Assembly (NCBI RefSeq): GCF_000192745.1
Contig: NC_015259.1
Coordinates: 2,867,001-2,931,000, forward strand
Source: Polymorphum gilvum SL003B-26A1
GTDB taxonomy: Bacteria; Pseudomonadota; Alphaproteobacteria; Rhizobiales; Stappiaceae
Direction: 5' to 3'
Length of the DNA: 64,000 nt
Shown: one piece after another, positions 53,685 through 63,363 of the stretch
Layout: each line of letters starts with the position of its first letter
How positions within the stretch are numbered: the stretch's first letter is position 1
Translations under genes and position numbers: made by a program
The notes under the pieces: model-generated
Seen by the model: only the letters and a program-made list of their open reading frames with translations
Databases searched by the model: none
Told to the model about the DNA's origin: nothing

Positions 53685-53763
53685 CAATTGCGGCCGGGAC
53701 AAGGGGGCACCGGGATTTAAACTCGACCGCAGCCGAAATGGCACAGCGTCCGAGCGGCCGGAT

Positions 53764-53794
53764 CCGTCCGGGACCCCGTCCGTCCGGGACCCCG
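53764..53794. repeat. Tandem 16-base direct repeat
   Basis: CCGTCCGGGACCCCG occurs at 53764-53778 and again at 53780-53794 with one T between, just after the LysM gene (- strand). It can fold partly and may form the gene's 3' mRNA end. Confidence 0.6.
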
Positions 53795-53813
53795 GCCGGC
53801 GAACGCGTACGGA

Positions 53814-55298
53814 TCAGTTCGTTCCGGGCTCGGGCGTCCAGCCGAGATCGCCTTCCGGCGTCAGGAAAACCTGGCCGGGATAGATCAGGTCCGGGTTGCG
53901 GATCTGGCCCTTGTTGGCCTGGTAGATGGTGGTGTAGCGCATCCCCTCGCCATAGAGGCGGCGAGAGATGTTCCACAGATTGTCGCCCTTGCGGATGATC
54001 ACGTTGGGCAACGCGCGGCTGCCCGCCTCGCCCGAGGCGCCGGTCGGGCCGCCCGCGGTTCCTTCCGCACTCACCCGGGTCAGCACCACCGCATCCGCAC
54101 CCTTCTCGAAGGTGACCGCCGCCCGCGCGACGACGCTCGCAGCCGTGCTCTCGACCTGATCGACGCGCACCTCGACCTCGCCGGCCTCGACCTGGCGCTC
54201 GCCCTGCAGCAGCCAACGGCCGGTATCGTTGGCGACCGCATCGCCGACATGCGCGCCATCGACATAGACGCGGACGGTCGCGTTGGGTTCGGCGCGCCCG
54301 GCGACGTAGAGCGTGCCGTTTTCCGATTCGACCGCCTCGACGGTCACGGCGAGACCGTTCTGGGCGGCCGCAGTGCCGGCGTCCTCGGCTACCGTAGTCG
54401 CCGGCTGCGGAGCGGTATCGGCCGGACCATCGACCGGAGCATCGGGCGCGGTCGGCCGGACCTCCGCCTCCGCGACGGCGGCCGGAGCGGCCGCGTCCGG
54501 CTGCGGTGTCGGTCCTGCGCCGGTCTCCGCCGCAGGTTCAGGCTGGCCGGCCGGGGCCTGCGCCGTCGCCGTCTCGCCCGAGGCTTCGCCGGCCGGCACT
54601 TCTCCGGTAGGAGATGCAGAGGTTTCCGGCTCCGGACCGGCAGCCGTTTCGACGGCAGCCGGGGACGCTGGCTGCGTGCCGGCGGCGGTCTCGGCAGGGG
54701 CCGGCTGGGCACCGGCCAATGCCGTTTCAGGGGCCGTTTCAGCCGCCGCAACCTCGACTTCCGGCGCCTGCAGCACCGTCGACGCGGCATCCGGGGCGTT
54801 CAGCACGATGAGCGGCCTGTCTCTGCCGCCTTCGGGCAAGGATACGGTCAGGCGCTGCTCGGAGTCGGCCAGAAGCATTCCGTCGGCCGACTCTGCGCGC
54901 AGGGCGATGTCGTAGTCTCCGGCAGGCAGCGGCGTGTCGAGAATGATCGTCCATTCGCCCTCGGCGTTGGCGACGCCCTTGCCGACCACCTCGCCGTTGG
55001 CGAGCAGCGCGACGATTGCGCCGGGCTCGGATCGGCCGGCGACCACGGTCTCGCCGCCGGGCTCGATGCCGACGACATCGAAGGTCGGCGCGACGCCGGT
55101 AGACTCGGGAGCCGCCGCATCCTCGCTCTGGGCTTCCCCCGTTTGCGTCGTTGCGGCCTGGTCGGGCGCGGAGGGCGTGCCCGTCGCCGTCTGCGGCGCC
55201 GGCTCCTTGTCGCGGGTATAGATGTACCCGGTCGTCACCGCCGCAGCGCCGACGACAACCGCCACGACAAGACTCCAGATCACTCCGATTCGCGTCAT
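53814..55298 (-). CDS. LysM-domain envelope protein with Ala/Pro/Glu linker
   Basis: A 494-residue protein. One N-terminal helix (about 5-28) anchors it. Two Ig/Ca-like beta domains with 'FDVVGIEPGGETVVAGRSEPGA' and 'AEPNATVRVYVDGAHVGD' features flank a roughly 150-residue Ala/Pro/Glu/Thr-rich linker. The C-terminal LysM (ALPNVIIRKGDNLWNISRRLYGEGMRY... to YPGQVFLTP, about 425-480) binds peptidoglycan. Family proteins of this type (LysM peptidoglycan-binding, Rhizobiales) have no known enzyme activity. ATG 55298 gives the anchor. Confidence 0.8.
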   Translation of the reverse strand: MTRIGVIWSLVVAVVVGAAAVTTGYIYTRDKEPAPQTATGTPSAPDQAATTQTGEAQSEDAAAPESTGVAPTFDVVGIEPGGETVVAGRSEPGAIVALLANGEVVGKGVANAEGEWTIILDTPLPAGDYDIALRAESADGMLLADSEQRLTVSLPEGGRDRPLIVLNAPDAASTVLQAPEVEVAAAETAPETALAGAQPAPAETAAGTQPASPAAVETAAGPEPETSASPTGEVPAGEASGETATAQAPAGQPEPAAETGAGPTPQPDAAAPAAVAEAEVRPTAPDAPVDGPADTAPQPATTVAEDAGTAAAQNGLAVTVEAVESENGTLYVAGRAEPNATVRVYVDGAHVGDAVANDTGRWLLQGERQVEAGEVEVRVDQVESTAASVVARAAVTFEKGADAVVLTRVSAEGTAGGPTGASGEAGSRALPNVIIRKGDNLWNISRRLYGEGMRYTTIYQANKGQIRNPDLIYPGQVFLTPEGDLGWTPEPGTN

Positions 55299-55508
55299 CA
55301 CCCGACCCCATCCCTTGCCGGCCGGACGGCGCGGTCGCGCGCCCCGATCCGGCAAAGCGTTTCTTCACGCCATGTCACGGACATGGCTACGGATTTCCTC
55401 GTGCCTGCCGCTGCCAAGCATGGATATACGTCTTTTCGCACAGCGGCAAGCAAGCGCCACCGGACGCTCCGCTTGACCCGGGCGCCGCTCCAATGCCACA
55501 CATCGCTC

Positions 55509-56120
55509 ATGGCAGTCTTGAAAAGCGTTTGCGTCTATTGCGGCTCCGGGACCGGCGAGAACCCGGCCTACAAGCGCGCCGCCTCCGATTTCGGAACAGC
55601 CCTGGCGGATGCGGGCGTCGCCCTCGTCTACGGCGGCGGGTCCGTCGGCCTGATGGGCACGGTGGCCAAGGCCACCCTAGCCAGTGGCGGCTCGGTCACC
55701 GGCATTATCCCTCATTTTCTCGAAAAACGCGAGGTCATGCTCCGGGACGTGAGCGACCTGATCGTCACCGAGGACATGCACGAGCGCAAGCGGCTGATGT
55801 TCCAGCGCTCCGACGCCTTCGTTGCCCTGCCCGGCGGCATCGGCACGCTGGAGGAGGTCGTCGAGATGATGACCTGGGCACAGCTCGGCCAACACCGCAA
55901 GCCGGTGCTGCTCGCCAACATCGACGGCTTCTGGTCGCCGCTGCTGGAGCTGCTCGACCACATGCGCAAGGAAGCCTTCATCCGCGCGGAGACCGAGGTC
56001 CCCTACCTGGTCGCCGACCGAATCGACGACGTGCTGCCGATGCTGTTCGCGGCCGTCGAAGCCGCGCCGCACGACAAGGTCAAGGTCGACGTGGCCAGGG
56101 CGCCCTACGACAAGCTTTAA
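55509..56120 (+). CDS. LOG-family protein (TIGR00730, nucleoside-monophosphate phosphoribohydrolase-like)
   Basis: A 203-residue Rossmann-fold protein. Signatures are SVCVYCGSGTG (6-16), YGGGSVGLMG (about 41-50) and the catalytic PGGIGTLEE (about 114-122). Plant LOG enzymes with this motif free cytokinin bases; bacterial relatives hydrolyse AMP-like nucleotides or take part in purine salvage. ATG 55509 is used; the enormous in-frame extension from 54249 is antisense to the LysM gene. Confidence 0.9.
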   Translation: MAVLKSVCVYCGSGTGENPAYKRAASDFGTALADAGVALVYGGGSVGLMGTVAKATLASGGSVTGIIPHFLEKREVMLRDVSDLIVTEDMHERKRLMFQRSDAFVALPGGIGTLEEVVEMMTWAQLGQHRKPVLLANIDGFWSPLLELLDHMRKEAFIRAETEVPYLVADRIDDVLPMLFAAVEAAPHDKVKVDVARAPYDKL

Positions 56121-56129
56121 CTCTTTCCG

Positions 56130-57047
56130 TCACAACCCGCGGCCGGCGCGCATACGGCGCCAGGACTCGGCGCTGACAAGGGCCAGTGCAGCCCAGATCA
56201 TGGCGAAGGTGCCGAGCTGGGCCGGATCCAGCGGCTCGCCCCAGACGAACACCGCCTGCAGGAACTGCAGCGACGGGGCGAGATACTGCAGCAGGCCCAT
56301 GATCACCAGCGGCAGGCGCCGGGCGGCGGCGGAAAAGAAGATCAGCGGCACTGCGGTAACCAGGCCCGCGCCGGCGAGCGCCGGCATCAGCCACGGGCTT
56401 TCCAGGTTGGCCGGATCGACGCTCTCCGGCACGACAAGCGCGATGTAGAGGACGGCCAGAGGCAACAGCAGCAGGATCTCGACCAGCATGCCGGCCGTGG
56501 CGCCGACCGGCGTCACTTTGCGCAGGTAGCCGTAGGCGGCAAAGCTGACGGCGAGCACCAGGCCGACCCAGGGCAGGCCGCCGAACAGCACCGTCTTGAT
56601 CATCACCGCCGCGATCGCCAGACCGACCGCAATGGTCTGGATGCGGCTCAGCCGTTCGCCGAGCACGACGAGGCCGATCACCACGCTGACCAGCGGGTTG
56701 ATGAAATAGCCGAGGGAGATGTCGAGCACCCGGTTCTCACCGATCGCCCAGACGAACACCAGCCAGTTGCCGCCGATGATCAGCGCCGAACACAGCAGCA
56801 GGCCGACGAGGCGCGGCGTGCGCAGGATCGCGAGGATCTCGCGGAGCCTGCCCTGATAGGCCAGGTAGCCGCCGACGAAGACCATCGACCAGATCACCCG
56901 GTGGGCGACGATGACGTCGGCGGAGATGCTGCCGATCAGCTTGAAATAGGCCGGCAGCACGCCCCACAGCCCGTAAGCGGCGAGCGCGAACAGAACGCCG
57001 GTGCGCAGCTCGCTTTGCGCGCGCGTTGCCGGGCTCGCCTCGGCCAT
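56130..57047 (-). CDS. rarD: RarD-type EamA transporter
   Basis: A 305-residue membrane protein of the DMT superfamily, about 10 helices. RarD signatures are AYGLWGVLPAYFKL (about 24-37), NWLVFVWAIGENRVLDISLGYFINPL and LQYLAPSLQFLQAVFVWGEPL. RarD proteins have been linked to chloramphenicol sensitivity but the true substrate is unknown. It lies 30 bases after cimA on the same strand and may be in its operon. Confidence 0.88.
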   Translation of the reverse strand: MAEASPATRAQSELRTGVLFALAAYGLWGVLPAYFKLIGSISADVIVAHRVIWSMVFVGGYLAYQGRLREILAILRTPRLVGLLLCSALIIGGNWLVFVWAIGENRVLDISLGYFINPLVSVVIGLVVLGERLSRIQTIAVGLAIAAVMIKTVLFGGLPWVGLVLAVSFAAYGYLRKVTPVGATAGMLVEILLLLPLAVLYIALVVPESVDPANLESPWLMPALAGAGLVTAVPLIFFSAAARRLPLVIMGLLQYLAPSLQFLQAVFVWGEPLDPAQLGTFAMIWAALALVSAESWRRMRAGRGL

Positions 57048-57077
57048 GGCGGTGTTTCCTTCGCACGGATGCCCGCG

Positions 57078-58673
57078 TCAGGCGACGTCCGCCTTAAGCA
57101 GCGCGTAGGTAATGGAATCGACCAGCGCCTGGAACGAGGCGTCGACGATGTTGCTGGAGACCCCGATGGTGAACCAGCGCCGGTGGGTGGTCTTGTCGTG
57201 GCTCTCGATCAGAACCCGCGTGACCGCGCCGGTGCCGCCGTCGAGGATACGCACCTTGTAGTCCACCAGTTCCAGCCCCTCAATGGCCGACTGGTACTTG
57301 CCCAGATCCTTTCTGAGCGCCCCGTCGAGGGCGTTGACCGGGCCGTTGCCCTCCGACACGTTCATGCGCGTCTCTCCGTCGACGTCGACCTTGACCACCG
57401 CCTCGGAGACGCTGACCAGCTGGCCGAGCGCGTTGTGACGCCGTTCGACCATGACGCGGAACGACTTGACGTCGAAGAAGCGCGGCACCTTGCCGAGCGC
57501 CTTGCGGGCGAGCAGTTCGAACGAGGCGTCGGCCGCCTCGTAGGCATAGCCCGCCGCCTCGCGCTCCTTGACCTCGGCGAGCAGCCGGTCGAGGCGCGGG
57601 TCCGCCTTGTCGACCTCAACGCCGAGGCGCGCCAGTTCGCCGAGCAGGTTGCTCTTGCCGGCCTGGTCGGAGACCAGCACCTTGCGCTTGTTGCCGACCA
57701 CTTCCGGCGGTACGTGCTCGTAGGTCTGCGGCTCCTTGAGGATCGCCGAGGCGTGGATGCCAGCCTTGGTGGCGAAGGCGCTTTCGCCGACATAGGGCGC
57801 ATGCCGGTTCGGCGCGCGGTTCAGCATCTCGTCGAAGGCGTGCGAGATCGCCGTGATCTCCGTCAGCCGTGCCGCGTCGATGCCGAGTTCGAGCCGGTCC
57901 CTGTAGGGCGTCTTGAGCATCAGCGTCGGGATCAGGGTGATCAGGTTGGCGTTGCCGCAGCGCTCGCCGATGCCGTTAAGCGTGCCCTGGATCTGGCGCG
58001 CGCCGGCGTTGACGGCGGCGAGCGAATTGGCCACCGCTTGGCCGGTGTCATCGTGAGCATGGATGCCGAGGTTGGCGCCGGGCACCACGGCGGTCACCGC
58101 GCGCACGATCGCCTCCACCTCGCCCGGCAGCGTGCCGCCGTTGGTGTCGCACAGCACGACCCAGCGCGCCCCGGCCTCGTGGGCCGTGCGGGCGCAGGCG
58201 AGCGCGTAGTCGGGATTGGCCTTGTAGCCGTCGAAGAAGTGCTCGCAGTCGACCATCGCCTCGCGGCCGGCGGCGACCGCCGCCTCGACGCTGTCGCGGA
58301 TGGCGTCCAGGTTCTCCTCGTTGCTGCAGCCGAGCGCGACCCGCACGTGGTAGTCCCAGGCCTTGGCGACGAAGCAGATGGCGTCGGCCGCGGCATCGAG
58401 CAGCATCTGCACGCCCGGGTCGTTGGCAACCGACCGGCCCGCCCGCTTGGTCATGCCGAAGGCGGTGAAGGTCGCCCGCTTCGTGCGCTTTTCCCGGAAG
58501 AATTCCGTGTCGGTCGGATTGGCGCCCGGATAGCCGCCCTCGACATAATCGACACCGAGCCGGTCGAGCAGTTCCGCGATGGCGATCTTCTCGGTTACCG
58601 AGAAGTCGATGCCGCTGGTCTGGGCACCGTCCCTGAGCGTGGTGTCGAAAAGATAGAGGCGTTCGCGGGTCAT
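57078..58673 (-). CDS. cimA: CimA, (R)-citramalate synthase
   Basis: A 531-residue HMGL-like enzyme. DTTLRDGAQTSGIDFSV (about 10-26) is the active-site start; LGIHAHDDTGQA and GTLNGIGERCGNAN are metal/acyl-CoA motifs; the C-terminal LeuA-type allosteric domain is at about 420-531. It condenses pyruvate and acetyl-CoA to citramalate for isoleucine synthesis. Length suits CimA rather than the shorter LeuA. ATG 58673 overlaps the GFA gene stop by four bases. Confidence 0.92.
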   Translation of the reverse strand: MTRERLYLFDTTLRDGAQTSGIDFSVTEKIAIAELLDRLGVDYVEGGYPGANPTDTEFFREKRTKRATFTAFGMTKRAGRSVANDPGVQMLLDAAADAICFVAKAWDYHVRVALGCSNEENLDAIRDSVEAAVAAGREAMVDCEHFFDGYKANPDYALACARTAHEAGARWVVLCDTNGGTLPGEVEAIVRAVTAVVPGANLGIHAHDDTGQAVANSLAAVNAGARQIQGTLNGIGERCGNANLITLIPTLMLKTPYRDRLELGIDAARLTEITAISHAFDEMLNRAPNRHAPYVGESAFATKAGIHASAILKEPQTYEHVPPEVVGNKRKVLVSDQAGKSNLLGELARLGVEVDKADPRLDRLLAEVKEREAAGYAYEAADASFELLARKALGKVPRFFDVKSFRVMVERRHNALGQLVSVSEAVVKVDVDGETRMNVSEGNGPVNALDGALRKDLGKYQSAIEGLELVDYKVRILDGGTGAVTRVLIESHDKTTHRRWFTIGVSSNIVDASFQALVDSITYALLKADVA

Positions 58674-59173
58674 TCTCGGTGTCCTTGCGCGCCGCCCGTT
58701 TCGGGCGGCCAGGCTTGCGTGTCGTGATCGGGATGCTGGAAGCCGACGAGGCTGTTCAGGAACGCGAGCGCGGCCGCATCCTCCTCGGTGCGGCGCACCG
58801 GCAGCGCGTGCAGCGTGTCGGTGTAGGACAGCTTCGCCTCGACGCCGTACTGGATCGCCGGGGCGATCGCCTCTGGATGGTCGAAGGCGCCGATGGCGAG
58901 CGCCACGCCGTCCGGGGCCTCGTAGGTCAGCGGCGTGCCGCAGGCGCGGCAGAACCCGCGGCTGACGTGGTTGGAACTGCGGAACCTCGCCGGCTCGCCA
59001 CGCGTCCAGGCAAGCGTGCCGGCGCGCACGGAGACCAGCGGCGCGTAGAAGGCGCCGAAGGCCTTCTGGCACATGCGGCAATGGCAGATCGAGGCCTGGC
59101 CGAGCGGCCCCTCTACCCTGAACCGCACGGCGCCGCACTGGCAGCCGCCGGAGTGGGATACCAAGCTAGTCAT
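58670..59173 (-). CDS. GFA-family protein (glutathione-dependent formaldehyde-activating-like)
   Basis: A 167-residue protein of the Mss4-like fold. Zinc and substrate cysteines are visible as GGCQCGAVRF (about 10-19), CHCRMCQ and CRACGTP. The founding member was reported to speed S-hydroxymethylglutathione formation, but most family members are untested. ATG 59173 overlaps the DUF559 gene by four bases, giving a coupled trio DUF559-GFA-cimA. Confidence 0.85.
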   Translation of the reverse strand: MTSLVSHSGGCQCGAVRFRVEGPLGQASICHCRMCQKAFGAFYAPLVSVRAGTLAWTRGEPARFRSSNHVSRGFCRACGTPLTYEAPDGVALAIGAFDHPEAIAPAIQYGVEAKLSYTDTLHALPVRRTEEDAAALAFLNSLVGFQHPDHDTQAWPPETGGAQGHRE

Positions 59174-59556
59174 GCCCGATCCTCCCGGCCACAAGCTTCC
59201 AGGACTCTGCGGCAAACACCGTCGAGTTCGTTCATGACGTCAGGATTCCAGAAGCGAAGGACCTTCCAGCCAAGTTCGAACAGGCGACTGTCACGCTCGA
59301 TGCCCGCTTTCATTCCAGGCCCTTCACCGTGCTGCGAACCGTCCAGTTCCACGATCACCTTGCAGGCTGGAGCAGCGAAATCGACAATATAACCTGCAAT
59401 CGGCATTTGACGGCGAAAGGATATTCCCTCCAACCGATGTCCCCTTAGCGCTTGCCAAAGTTTCTTCTCGGCCTCGGTCATATTTCTGCGCAGCGTCTTC
59501 GCATTGCCGCGTAGCGATTTAGCAACGTCATGGTGGGGCATCCCGAACTCCCCCAT
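59170..59556 (-). CDS. DUF559 endonuclease-like protein
   Basis: A 128-residue protein with a Vsr/PD-(D/E)xK-like core: Asp59 in YIVDFAAP, Glu70 and Asp72 in VIVELDGSQH, His76. LRRNMTEAEKKLWQALRGHRLEG is the family N-terminus. Function of DUF559 is not settled; it is patchily distributed and often mobile. Base composition (about 52% GC in windows I counted) is below neighbours. ATG 59556 is chosen; 75 upstream codons are repeat sequence. Confidence 0.82.
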   Translation of the reverse strand: MGEFGMPHHDVAKSLRGNAKTLRRNMTEAEKKLWQALRGHRLEGISFRRQMPIAGYIVDFAAPACKVIVELDGSQHGEGPGMKAGIERDSRLFELGWKVLRFWNPDVMNELDGVCRRVLEACGREDRA

Positions 59557-59618
59557 TTTAAGCCGCTTATTAAAACGGAACTTCAGTAACGAAACCCGAA
59601 GGTACCGCGCACGCCCCT

Positions 59619-59755
59619 CTCCCCCCTTGAGGGGGAGATGTCTCCGCAGGAGACAGAGGGGGGTGACGGAAGATCGCTCCAAACGCCAGGTATGCCGGAC
59701 GGCACTATACCCCCCTCTGTCGGCTATCGCCGATATCTCCCCCTCAAGGGGGGAG
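59619..59755. repeat. Palindromic (MITE-like) intergenic repeat
   Basis: Left arm 59619-59663 contains CTCCCCCCTTGAGGGGGAGATGTC and ends ACAGAGGGGGG; right arm 59709-59755 is its near reverse complement (CCCCCCTCTGTCGG...GATATCTCCCCCTCAAGG). Each arm is itself partly palindromic, and the pair folds into a long hairpin of about 137 bases. Such elements occur in many copies in Rhizobiales. It separates cysS from DUF559. Confidence 0.75.
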
Positions 59756-59777
59756 AATGGAGAGTAGGGCACGTGCC

Positions 59778-61322
59778 TCACCGCTTGACCTCCCAGGTGG
59801 TGACGCGCTGGCCGGTCTGCGGATCCTTGCCGTCCTTGAGCAGGATGCCTTCGGCTGCCAGGTCGGCGCGGATTCGGTCGGCTTCGGCGAACTTCTGCTT
59901 CATCAGGTCCTTGTCGCCGGCCGCCTTCGCCGCATCGGCGGCGTCCTGGATGGCGAGGCGTTCGGCAATACGTTGCGACAAACCTTCAGGCTCTACCTTT
60001 TGCCTGCGAAGCACTTCGGCGTCGATAATTCCAAGAAAGCCAAGAATACCCATCATGTCCCATGCAAGGGATCTTGGACTTCTCACTCCCAAACTTATGT
60101 CAGTACTCATCCCGTGAAGTTGCGCGATTACGTTTGGCATCGCCAAATCATCGCTTAGTACTTCGACGGATATAGCAAGATTGTCATTTTGATCATTATT
60201 CTGAGCCGCATCGAGAATTGCGCTATACGCTGTCGGTGAATTTCGCGACAACACATGCTCATCAATCTGACGAAGCCAATTTGTCAGATTTGCATTTGCC
60301 TCCTCCAAGCGCTTCACCGAAAAATCGATCGGCTCGCGGTAGTGGGTCATCAGCATCGCCAGGCGCAGCACCTCGCCCGGCCACTTGCGGCCACCGAATG
60401 TGTCGGTGTGCAGCAGGTCGTGGATGGTGACGAAGTTGCCCTCCGACTTGGACATCTTCCGGCCCTCCACCTGGACGAAGCCGTTGTGCAGCCAGTAGTT
60501 GGCCATCTTGTCCGTGCCGTGGGCGCAGCAGGACTGGGCGATCTCGTTCTCGTGGTGCGGGAAGATCAGGTCGAGCCCACCGCCGTGGATGTCGAACACC
60601 TTTCCGAGGTGATGCTCGCTCATCACCGAGCACTCGATGTGCCAGCCCGGCCGGCCGCGGCCCCAGGGGCTCCCCCAGCCGGGCTCTTCCGCCGACGACT
60701 GCTTCCACAGCACGAAGTCGCCCGGGTTCTTCTTGTGGCTGTCGACGGCGACGCGCGCGCCGGCGATCTGCTCGTCGAGATTGCGCTTCGACAGGCCGCC
60801 GTAGGCGGGCATGGAGGCGACGTCGAACAGCACCTCGCCCGCCGCCTCATAGGCATGGCCGCGCTCGATCAGCGTGCCGATCATGACGATCATGCCTTCG
60901 ATGTGCTCGGTCGCGCGCGGCTCGTGCGTCGGCGGCAGGCAGCCGAGCGCGGAGACATCGCTGTGGTACTGGTCGGCGGTCTTTTCCGTCACGCGGGCGA
61001 TGGCGTCGTTGAGGCTCATCCGGCCGGCCTCGATCTCCGGCCCGAAGTCGCGCAGGGCGCGCGCGTTGATCTTGTCGTCGACGTCGGTGATGTTGCGCAC
61101 ATAGGTGACGCGGTCGGCGCCGTAGAGGTGACGCAGCAGGCGATAGAGCACGTCGAAGACGATCGCCGGCCGGGCGTTGCCGATATGGGCGAAGTCGTAG
61201 ACCGTCGGCCCGCAGACATACATGCGCACGTTGGCGGGATCGATCGGAACGAAGTCCTGCTTCGCCCGCGTCAGGGTGTTGTAGAGGCGAAGGCCCTTGA
61301 AGCCGGGCTTGGCATCGCTCAT
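59778..61322 (-). CDS. cysS: CysS, cysteinyl-tRNA synthetase
   Basis: A 514-residue class I synthetase. The zinc-cysteine site and HIGH-like motif are [18 protein letters not shown] (Cys37; HIGN at 46-49); the KMSKS loop is [10 protein letters not shown] (about 283-292). The catalytic half is ordinary GC-rich sequence. The anticodon-binding part (about residues 338-442, positions 59995-60310) is AT-rich (about 45% GC over 60061-60300) and Asn/Ile-rich, unlike the flanks. ATG 61322 is used; nine upstream codons are dropped. Confidence 0.93.
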   Translation of the reverse strand: MSDAKPGFKGLRLYNTLTRAKQDFVPIDPANVRMYVCGPTVYDFAHIGNARPAIVFDVLYRLLRHLYGADRVTYVRNITDVDDKINARALRDFGPEIEAGRMSLNDAIARVTEKTADQYHSDVSALGCLPPTHEPRATEHIEGMIVMIGTLIERGHAYEAAGEVLFDVASMPAYGGLSKRNLDEQIAGARVAVDSHKKNPGDFVLWKQSSAEEPGWGSPWGRGRPGWHIECSVMSEHHLGKVFDIHGGGLDLIFPHHENEIAQSCCAHGTDKMANYWLHNGFVQVEGRKMSKSEGNFVTIHDLLHTDTFGGRKWPGEVLRLAMLMTHYREPIDFSVKRLEEANANLTNWLRQIDEHVLSRNSPTAYSAILDAAQNNDQNDNLAISVEVLSDDLAMPNVIAQLHGMSTDISLGVRSPRSLAWDMMGILGFLGIIDAEVLRRQKVEPEGLSQRIAERLAIQDAADAAKAAGDKDLMKQKFAEADRIRADLAAEGILLKDGKDPQTGQRVTTWEVKR

Positions 61323-61606
61323 CGCACGTGTCTCCTGGCACGCCGCCACCGGGCCGGCTGGCCGGGGACCTCCGTCTCACAGGATCATGTGCAGAAGGGA
61401 ACGGCCACAGCCAGCGGGGTCGCTAGCTGCAAATAATGGCAATCGGAATGAGGGTCCGGGTGGCCGTGGTCATGGCATGAGGTTGTGACCGCTTTCGCAG
61501 CCCGGGTCAAGTGCGCAGATGCCCGCATGGCCGCGCCGGCGCTGGACAGGCAGCGCAAAGCGGCTAGGCTGTTTTGCGGATGGATTCGGCCGTGGGGGAC
61601 ACCGGC
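61323..61606. promoter_or_regulatory. Divergent cysS / L,D-transpeptidase spacer
   Basis: A 284-base gap between divergent genes must hold both promoters. A patch at 61425-61455 is somewhat less GC-rich. I saw no convincing promoter pair, operator or RNA. Confidence 0.3.
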
Positions 61607-63238
61607 ATGCGCAAGACGACGATCACCGCTTTCGCCCTGACGGCTGCGCTCGCGGCGGCGCTGCTCGTCTCGGATCTGCCCACCGCGCGGGCGCAAAACC
61701 CGGTTCCGGCATCCAGCGCCAGCGCCCTGCCCGCCGACCCGCTGGCGCCCGCGCTCGCGTCGCTGCTGCAGGGCAGCTCCGACGCCGTCGCCGGGCACTA
61801 TGCCGCAACCGGCCATGCGCCGGTGTGGATCGCCGGCGAGCGGCTGGGCGAGCAGGGCCGCCTGGCGATCGCCGCCTTCGCGGCGGCCAACGACCACGCG
61901 CTCAATCCGTTGAACTACCATCCGCTCGAGCTTGCCGCCCGGGCCGAGGCGGCCACGACGCCGGAGGCGCTTGCCGCGCTCGACGTCGACCTGTCGCGCG
62001 CCTACGTGCGCTACGCCACGCACCTTGTCTCGGGCCGGGTGCAGCCGAACGCAGTCAACAAGGCGCTGAACATCTTCCCGCACGTGCCCGATGCCGGCGA
62101 CCTGCTGGAGGCGGTCGCCGAAGCACCGGACTTCGGCGCCTTCCTCGACGGTCTGTCGCCGAACACGCCGAACTACGCGCGGCTGAAACAGGCACTCGCC
62201 GCCTACCGGGCCAAAGCGGCGGCCGGCGGCTTCACGCCCGTCCCCGACGGCGCGGTGCTCAAGCCGGGCATGAGCGACCCGCGCCTCGACGTCCTGCGCC
62301 GGCGCATGGAACAGCAGGACTATCTCGCGCCCGGCGCCCATGCCGGCGACGTCTACGACGGTGCCCTGGTCGAGGCGGTGAAGACCTTCCAGGACTACCA
62401 CGGCCTTGCCGTCGACGGCGTGGTCGGCAAGGACACGCTGGCGGAGATGAACGTGCCGATCGGCCGGCGCCTGATCCAGATGGAACTCAACATGGAGCGC
62501 CGGCGCTGGATGCCGGACGACCTCGGCGAGGCCTATGTCTTCGTCAACCTGGCCGACCAGAACCTCAAGGTGGTGCGCGACGGCAAGACGGTGCACACCG
62601 CCCGCGTGGTGGTCGGCAAGCCCTATCACGCGACGCCGGTGTTCTCGAAGGACATGACCTATGTCGAGGTCAACCCGTACTGGAACGTGCCGCCGTCGAT
62701 CGCGACCAACGAATACCTGCCCAAGCTGATCAGCAACCCGCGCGCGCTCGACGGCCAGAACATCCGGGTATTCTCCGGCGACGCGGAAGTCAGCCCGCAC
62801 CAGATCGCCTGGGCGTCCTATTCGGGTGGCCCGTTCCCCTTCAAGCTGCGTCAGGACCCGGGCGACGGCAACGCCCTGGGGCGCATCAAGTTCATGTTCC
62901 CGAACGAATTCAACATCTACATCCACGATACGCCGTCCAGGGCGCTGTTCGAGCGCGCCCAGAGGTCGTTTAGTCACGGCTGCATCCGCGTGTCCGATCC
63001 CTTCGCGCTCGCCGAGGTGCTGCTTGCCGACCAGGGGCTCGACCGGGCCGCACTCGACCGCGCCAAGGCGTCGGGCGACCGGCAGGTGATCACGCTACGC
63101 CGGCCCATCCCCGTTCACCTGACCTACCTCACCGCCTGGATGAACAAGGACGGCTCGACCCACTTCCGCAAGGACATCTACGGCCGCGACGAGGTGCTGC
63201 AGAAGGCGCTGGCCCGGGCGATGACGGACAACCTCTGA
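61607..63238 (+). CDS. YcbB-like L,D-transpeptidase
   Basis: A 543-residue secreted enzyme with a signal peptide (1 to about 30, ending ARAQ). A PG_binding_1 domain is seen as VKTFQDYHGLAVDGVVGKDTLAEM (about 262-285), then the YkuD domain with the catalytic SHGCIRV (Cys459) and HDTPSR. It makes 3-3 crosslinks in peptidoglycan. ATG 61607 after GGGGGA gives the signal; ATG 61580 is an in-frame alternative. Confidence 0.9.
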   Translation: MRKTTITAFALTAALAAALLVSDLPTARAQNPVPASSASALPADPLAPALASLLQGSSDAVAGHYAATGHAPVWIAGERLGEQGRLAIAAFAAANDHALNPLNYHPLELAARAEAATTPEALAALDVDLSRAYVRYATHLVSGRVQPNAVNKALNIFPHVPDAGDLLEAVAEAPDFGAFLDGLSPNTPNYARLKQALAAYRAKAAAGGFTPVPDGAVLKPGMSDPRLDVLRRRMEQQDYLAPGAHAGDVYDGALVEAVKTFQDYHGLAVDGVVGKDTLAEMNVPIGRRLIQMELNMERRRWMPDDLGEAYVFVNLADQNLKVVRDGKTVHTARVVVGKPYHATPVFSKDMTYVEVNPYWNVPPSIATNEYLPKLISNPRALDGQNIRVFSGDAEVSPHQIAWASYSGGPFPFKLRQDPGDGNALGRIKFMFPNEFNIYIHDTPSRALFERAQRSFSHGCIRVSDPFALAEVLLADQGLDRAALDRAKASGDRQVITLRRPIPVHLTYLTAWMNKDGSTHFRKDIYGRDEVLQKALARAMTDNL

Positions 63239-63363
63239 CCGACACTCCGTTTACGAAGCTGAACGGCGGCTAAAGGCACGCCTCAGCACGGGTTCAGCGC
63301 GACAGGCGCAGGGTGCGTTCATCCGGTCCACGGCGGGCCGGACGAACCCTGTCGGAGCCTGTC

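Noticed and set aside
54249-55508. Upstream extension of the LOG gene to 54249
   Set aside because: It runs antisense through the LysM gene; the LOG domain starts at ATG 55509.
59619-59755. Insertion sequence beside cysS
   Set aside because: The palindrome carries no transposase and no target-site duplication I can see; called a repeat instead.
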